Below are positions 59,443-64,000 of a stretch of 64,000 nt of DNA, one piece after another; position 1 is the stretch's first letter, and each line of letters opens with the position of its first letter. The stretch is from the NCBI GenBank assembly GCA_002914805.1, contig JXTB01000400.1, forward strand, positions 239,865-303,864. Reading direction: 5' to 3'. Made by a program: the position numbers and the translations under genes. The notes under the pieces are model-generated. The model worked only from the letters and a program-made list of their open reading frames with translations, was not told where the DNA came from and ran no database searches. This DNA is from Parasponia andersonii. Its lineage: Eukaryota; Streptophyta; Magnoliopsida; Rosales; Cannabaceae.

Positions 59443-60224
59443 ATCCCTGCACCATAAAAAGGTTGGACAGTATTGTAATTAGAACCTAATGAAGTAGTAC
59501 CAAGAGTACTAGTACCCCCAAGAAATAAGCGTTGTTCTGGTACCTGCATCCTCACACTATTACCCTGATCAATCCCTCTTAAAACCAGACTATTGTTATT
59601 AGTATTAACAATATTATTATTGTAATTATTAAGATTACTCATGATCCCTCCAAAAAAACTCTCCCAAGACTGGTCTCCCATTAGTAGCTCCTCCATGGGG
59701 ATCATGGGAGGAGGGAGGAGGAGGCTGCCAGGTGGCTGAATCCCAACCGTCTGATCATAATATTCAATCCTCCTCTTGATCTCCTTCATCTTCTCCTCCA
59801 ACACCCAAACCACGCTGCCGAGCTCACTCGTCTCGAACTCGTTCAGCGGCTTGCCGTCCTCCACCTGGCGCATGACGTGACACGTCATCTTCTCCCTGTT
59901 CTTCCGGTGCTGCTTCCTTAGCTGCTCCGCCATCTTCGTCGCCCGCTCGCGAAGGTAGCCCTCCTGGTTCACCATCTTCTTGCACCTCTCTATGTCCGGC
60001 ACGCTGATGAACCGCTCGTAGAGTTGACGCGCCACCTCCACCGACGGCCACACCGTCGGAGGATCGGACTCCCCGGGGCTGTAGATGACAATGAAGGCAC
60101 TGACCCCGCAGAGGGTCGAGAGCTCACTCACCTTCTTCAGTAGCCCTGCCCTCCTCTTCTTGAAGGAGGCTTTTCTTGATGTGTCGTTTCCTATCCATGC
60201 AAGTCGTATCTTCCTTCTCGTCAT
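58764..60224 (-). CDS. type I MADS-box transcription factor (M-gamma-like)
   Basis: Intronless, 486 codons, start ATG at 60222-60224; upstream in-frame sequence has no ATG. The SRF-type MADS domain is residues 1-60 (MTRRKIRLAWIGNDTSRKAS, FKKRRAGLLKKVSELSTLCG), followed by WPSVEVARQLYERF. The sequence and the lack of introns and of a K box fit plant type I, M-gamma group (AGL80/PHERES-like), which act mainly in female gametophyte and endosperm and dimerise with M-alpha proteins. Residues about 85-157 are a charged, probably coiled-coil stretch (ERATKMAEQLRKQHRKNREK, EEKMKEIKRRIEYYDQ). Residues about 170-480 are low-complexity, rich in Asn, Gly and Ser, and much longer than in usual family members. 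From memory the syntenic Arabidopsis gene is AGL96 (At5g06500). Confidence 0.92.
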
Positions 60225-60318
60225 TGTAATAATAATAATTAATATCAAAAAGAAAGATATATGTATATGTGTATGTATTTGGTGTGTGTTTTTCTCTAGT
60301 GGTGGGGTTGGGTATGTC

Positions 60319-60328
60319 CTATATATAG
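60319..60328 (-). promoter_or_regulatory. TATA box of the MADS gene
   Basis: CTATATATAG (palindromic) lies 95 bases upstream of the MADS ATG, on a leader without other ATGs of note. Confidence 0.65.
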
Positions 60329-60339
60329 AGGGAAAATGG

Positions 60340-61470
60340 ATGGACTAAGTAGGGTTATCCTGTGGACTAAGTTGGAAAAAAGAATTTTTTTTTTCTTTTG
60401 GATTTGTTTTTTGGAATGAATTTAAGGGACCCATTTCTTGTTAGATTCTGAGATTATGAAATTAAGAAGAGAAATAAATGTCATAGTTGGATAGTTTAGA
60501 ATAACCCATTATGATTTTACGCTTTCTGTGTTTGTGGATAATTTATATATTACATTTTTTTTTTTGTATAAAATTACTTATATATACATATTTGTATATG
60601 TACTATATATAATATATGTTGTACTACTACTACCCCGTGTTTTGAAATTGGGGAAAGGGAACAGAAGCTTCTGATGATGTGAAAAGGAAAAATAAAGTAT
60701 AATCAGATACGGAACTAGTATGGTTGATTGTTATCATGTTGTGTGATCAACGGTGCATATTTATTCTGATCAAGGAATATGTTCATCACCATCATGTACG
60801 AACGAAAAGAGTGATGTGCTTGATTACATTATGCCATATGTAAAGGGGCTTAGAGAGAAGAGATAAGAATGCAATTAAAATCCAAATCCAAGTTGAGATG
60901 TGCTTTCATTATAACAGATTTTGTTTTGACAATGATGAGGATTTAATTCACTTGGGTTCTAACATTGAAAGCTAGCTTTGACTGCATCAAAAGATAAATA
61001 ATTAAGAAACGCAAATATATGCCTATACAAAATTTATAATTTGTGTCCGTTAATTAATTAGTAATATCTAATAGTATTACTAGCTAGTAGTATTTCCGGC
61101 TCCGGGACCAAATTTTTCACTAATAAAATGAAAACAATTTCTAGTATTCAGAACTCAGCCACGTCTAGTATATATGTGCATGCAATAATCCCTATTGTTG
61201 TATAGGAAATGGAAAAATTAGTAAAGATTTCTTTTAGTTGATTTGGCAGTAGATTTAATAAAGAAATTCCAACGAAAGTCGCGGACTCTAACAAATGTTT
61301 TATCATTATTATATTTTTTTGTTTAGGGTGAGAATTTGAACTTAAGATCTAAACTGCTTTATATTGAGAAGAATTGTAGTCATTACTACTAGGCTATATA
61401 TGCGACCACAATCTAGTTATTAATTAAATTACAGTTTTTTTTTTTTTTTGGCTTCAAGATCCTGGGTATG
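60340..61470. other. upstream region of the MADS gene, no gene seen
   Basis: AT-rich; no gene or clear repeat. Confidence 0.5.
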
Positions 61471-61480
61471 GGAACCCTAA

Positions 61481-61745
61481 GAGAGCTGCAAAATTCCATC
61501 GAACTTTTAATTAATGGATAGACCATTCTCTTAATTTGAGATCTTAGATGACTAAGGGGAATCTTCGGAGAGCCGCCGACTCTCCAACTAATAGTGTCCA
61601 ATTATCTTGTTGTGAGAATCATATATAATGAGAGCCGCCGACTCCAACTAATGTCTAGTTATTATTGCATTTTTTTTTTTTCCAATTTGGATCCCAGTAA
61701 CATATCTAACTATCGTTTTAAGTTATAAAGTCATCTTCTTTCGGA
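61481..61745. repeat. direct repeat copy 1 (with 62961-63264)
   Basis: Shares AAATTCCATCGAAC, GGATCTTAGRTRA-like, GAGAGCCGCCGACTCTCCAA and ATCCCARTAACATATC/CAACTATC words in the same order with 62961-63264. Within each copy the AGCCG(C/T)CGACTC word occurs twice. Confidence 0.8.
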
Positions 61746-62568
61746 ATACCAAATGTGGGAATCCTAGTAATATCGATATAGATTATGCATACAAGCATAA
61801 TTTTGATACTAATTAAACTGTATATTTTTTTTTTCCGATATCTAGATATAGGAAGAACTTATAAGGTTTCGTTTGGAATCCAGATTATAAAGAGGAAACA
61901 AAAAAAAAATAGAGGAATTTCATTTTCTCTTGTTTGAATTTTAGCAAAAAAAATGTAAGGAAAAAAAGTTAAAAAAAAAAGATTTTTTTTTTTTGTAAAT
62001 TTGAAGAATATAAAATGTTGTACGGTCTAAAATCCTAAGGTTGCATATGATGTATATGCGACCTCCTCTGTGAAGGATATGTACGACCTTCCACATATAG
62101 AATATATGCGACCTCCTCTGTGATGTTTACATGCGACCTTCTCCGTGATGCTTGTGTGCGACCTTCTCCGTGATGCTTGTGTGCGACCTTCTCCGTGATG
62201 CTTGCATGCGACCTCTTCTGCAGATTTTTGTGCGACCTTCTCCGTATAGTTTTCCTTAATAAACAGGGAACCCATAGGAAAAGGGAAACACGAAAATACT
62301 ATAGAGGAAACCTACAAGAAGAGGGAACTAGGAAAATGCAGTAAAGAAAACCTACAAGGAAAGGGAAACTGAAGACTCCTATTTGCGAGTAACTAAGTTA
62401 TCCTTTTCGAGTAGTTATCTAATTGTATTGTTTGTAATTAACCAGTTATCCGTTTTGAATAATTATCCAATTACTTAATTGGATAATTACCCAATTGTAT
62501 AGTTACCCGTTTATTCAATTAAGGATCCTAGAGACATAAGGAACCTAGGGGGATAGGGTCACTACCAT

Positions 62569-62580
62569 CTATATAAAGGG
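62569..62580 (+). promoter_or_regulatory. LTR TATA box
   Basis: CTATATAAAGGG inside the solo LTR, the counterpart of the TATA at 8761 and 17664. Confidence 0.6.
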
Positions 62581-62663
62581 GGCTCTATGTTCCGAAGGGA
62601 GGACATACACATTCTGGGCAGAAACAAGTCAGAGAGAGTAGAAGTTAGAGCAAATACACGCTT

Positions 62664-62780
62664 NNNNNNNNNNNNNNNNNNNNNNNNNNNNNNNNNNNNN
62701 NNNNNNNNNNNNNNNNNNNNNNNNNNNNNNNNNNNNNNNNNNNNNNNNNNNNNNNNNNNNNNNNNNNNNNNNNNNNNNNN
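62664..62780. other. assembly gap (N)
   Basis: 117 undetermined bases within the solo LTR. Confidence 1.
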
Positions 62781-62960
62781 TGTCTCTTTATTTGCTTTGA
62801 TTATTTACCTCAGTTTACATAAGCCACATCTCTTAATTATTCATAAATTTATTGTTGATAAAACCTCCATCAACATAAAATAATCACAAAAAGATTGAAA
62901 AAGATAACAAATTCAAAAATATATTTTATAGAATTCTAAAGATCTAAATTGAGCCTAAAG

Positions 62961-63264
62961 AGAGCAGTCAAATTCCATCGAACATCTAATTATTAGATCA
63001 CATATTTTCCTATTACTTTCGGATCTTAGGTAATTAAGGGGATCCTCAGAGAGCCGCTGAGTCTCCAACGATTATTGTCCAAATATTAGATTGTAAAGTT
63101 TTAATCTTTTTTTGGATCAACTTATGAAAGACTCGGATATAACGAAAGCCGTCGACTCCAACTTACTGCAACTTTGTATTTATTTATTTATTTTAGTTTA
63201 GGATCCCAATCACGTATCCAACTATCATCTAGTTTCTAAATTTTGTTAGAATGACATCTTCCAC
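62961..63264. repeat. direct repeat copy 2 (with 61481-61745)
   Basis: See copy 1; the solo LTR lies between the two copies. Confidence 0.8.
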
Positions 63265-63286
63265 AAAGATTGTCCAAGTGACACTT

Positions 63287-64000
63287 TGTAAAATCCTAAA
63301 TTTTTGTAAGGGTAATTAAATAATTTTACTTCAAGGGCATTTTGGTAATTTTATATTTTGAATAAATTAAATAAAATCTGAAATGAAATTGGTTTTGAAT
63401 CTAGACAAGATAAAGTCTAGGTGCATTTTGGGGGTAAAAGTGTAAAAGAAATTTCAAACCGGGGACTAAATTGCAATTAAAGTGAGACTAAAATGAAAGA
63501 ATCTTTTTAAATTGGGGCCAAAAAGGAAATTCAAAAAACTGATTTTTCGGTCGAATCAGAATGCGCCACGTGTCCTACTGCTACAGTTTTTGAAAAATTG
63601 CATAAAAACCCCCCATTTCTCTCTTCTTCTCCACGGATACCCCCAAGCACCACCGACGGAACTGTTCACCGTCCGCCGCCACCGCTCGCCGCCGTAGCAG
63701 ACGCGCCTGACCTCCGTGAGCAGAAGACGCCGACGCAGCCACGCCTGGTGTCACCGCCGTGAAACGCTGCCTGTCGCCGGAGAAATCTCGCCCGGAAGAT
63801 AACGCCGCTGTGACGGTTTTTCGCCCGCCGTGCCGCCGTCCGACGTCCGATCACCGTGCAACCACCACCATTGGAATCGTCTCAACTCCAGCTTTGATTT
63901 ACGACCACTCTCAGCCTCTAACTCAGCTCCGGTGAGAAGTTGACTACTGTAGCTATTTATTTTAATATTTAAATTTTGTGGTATTTTCGTAATTGTTTCG
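63287..64000 (+). other. GC-rich leader-like region at the window edge
   Basis: From 63287 (TGTAAAATCC) the sequence has the purine-rich, stop-dense look of a plant retrotransposon LTR. A G-box-like GCCACGTGTCC lies near 63565 and a TATA-like CATAAAAACCCCCC near 63600. At 63640-63860 it becomes very GC-rich with CGCCG words, then CTCCGGTGAGA (possible donor) near 63929. This may be the start of a chromovirus-type LTR or of a gene whose body lies beyond the window. No confident coding frame is visible. Confidence 0.35.

Larger units (their letters stand above)
62016..62875 (+). mobile_element. solo LTR of the Tat family
   Basis: Begins TGTTGTACGGTCTAAAATCC and ends CCTCCATCAACA, the same ends as the LTRs at 8432-9137 and 17337-18065 but in the opposite orientation. 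Flanked by perfect 5-bp duplications TAAAA (62011-62015, 62876-62880). It has about eight copies of the 24-25-bp GCGACCTYCTCYGTG unit (62040-62250) and a TATA box CTATATAAAGGG (62569-62580). The N gap 62664-62780 falls inside; the known LTRs have no room for internal coding there, so a solo LTR is the simplest reading. Confidence 0.85.

Noticed and set aside
59824..60051. Gly/Arg/Glu-rich 75-codon frame within the MADS gene
   Set aside because: Alternative-frame shadow of the GC-rich, well-supported MADS coding sequence.
62027..62275. 82-codon frame with repeated EEVACKHH-like peptide
   Set aside because: The peptide repeat is just a translation of the 24-25-bp LTR tandem repeat in the solo LTR.
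62587..62883. 98-codon frame through the second N gap
   Set aside because: Artefact of translating N inside the solo LTR.
1..64000. CRISPR array, bacterial operon, plasmid origin or recent horizontal transfer
   Set aside because: Introns, plant gene families, AT-rich repeats and plant retroelements make a prokaryotic origin untenable; the tandem arrays lack CRISPR spacer structure.
1..64000. tRNA, rRNA or known conserved miRNA genes
   Set aside because: I scanned for B-box/T-loop words and for a few well-known mature miRNA sequences and found none in proper context; a tRNAscan or miRBase search would be needed to be certain.

Overview
The window is nuclear DNA from a flowering plant, most likely a rosid eudicot. 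It is strongly AT-rich with many (TA)n tracts, genes have GT-AG introns, and plant LTR retrotransposons, a tRNA-derived SINE and MITE-like elements fill the spaces. Two N gaps (11046-11409 and 62664-62780) point to a draft assembly. I cannot name the species.

Six host genes look intact. 22070-25305 (+) is a four-exon NT-C2 (EEIG1/EHBP1-type) protein. 29319-30209 (-) is a single-exon glutaredoxin-like protein with a four-CxxC tail. 36649-39048 (-) is a four-exon ML-domain lipid-binding protein. 44078-44608 (-) is a single-exon ATL-type RING-H2 E3 ligase. 49469-51503 (+) is a three-exon secreted protein of unknown function, probably the family annotated as 'Expp1'. 58764-60224 (-) is a type I MADS-box factor with a long Asn/Gly-rich tail. 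From memory, the same families lie together in two paralogous Arabidopsis regions (around At3g11760-At3g11800 and At5g06470-At5g06500), so this looks like a conserved ancestral block. The six genes share no pathway that I can see.

Repeats, left to right. 1-8430 has no host gene; it holds a DUF4283/LINE-like relic, a SINE with an 11-bp target duplication and short tandem repeats. 8432-18065 is a full-length but dead Ty3/gypsy element on the minus strand. It has two LTRs, PBS, PPT, gag, protease, RT, two RNase H domains and integrase, plus an antisense intron-containing ORF, which places it in the Tat lineage. 19897-20268 is a Tourist-like MITE. 30.8-35.5 kb is a repeat nest: a directly repeated segment, a second TIR element, a copia LTR with RNase H remnant, and a chromovirus-like pol relic. 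42.1-43.1 kb is a diverged direct repeat. 53.3-58.7 kb is a satellite-like array interrupted by a 1.3-kb inverted repeat, ending just 3' of the MADS gene. 62016-62875 is a solo LTR of the same family as the 8-18 kb element, with perfect 5-bp target duplications, lying between two copies of another duplicated segment. The right edge (63.6-63.9 kb) turns sharply GC-rich.

The points most worth follow-up are the antisense coiled-coil gene inside the Tat element, the long inverted repeat with a paralogous empty site beside the MADS gene, and the one-directional (C-to-T / G-to-A) stop codons in all the retroelement relics.
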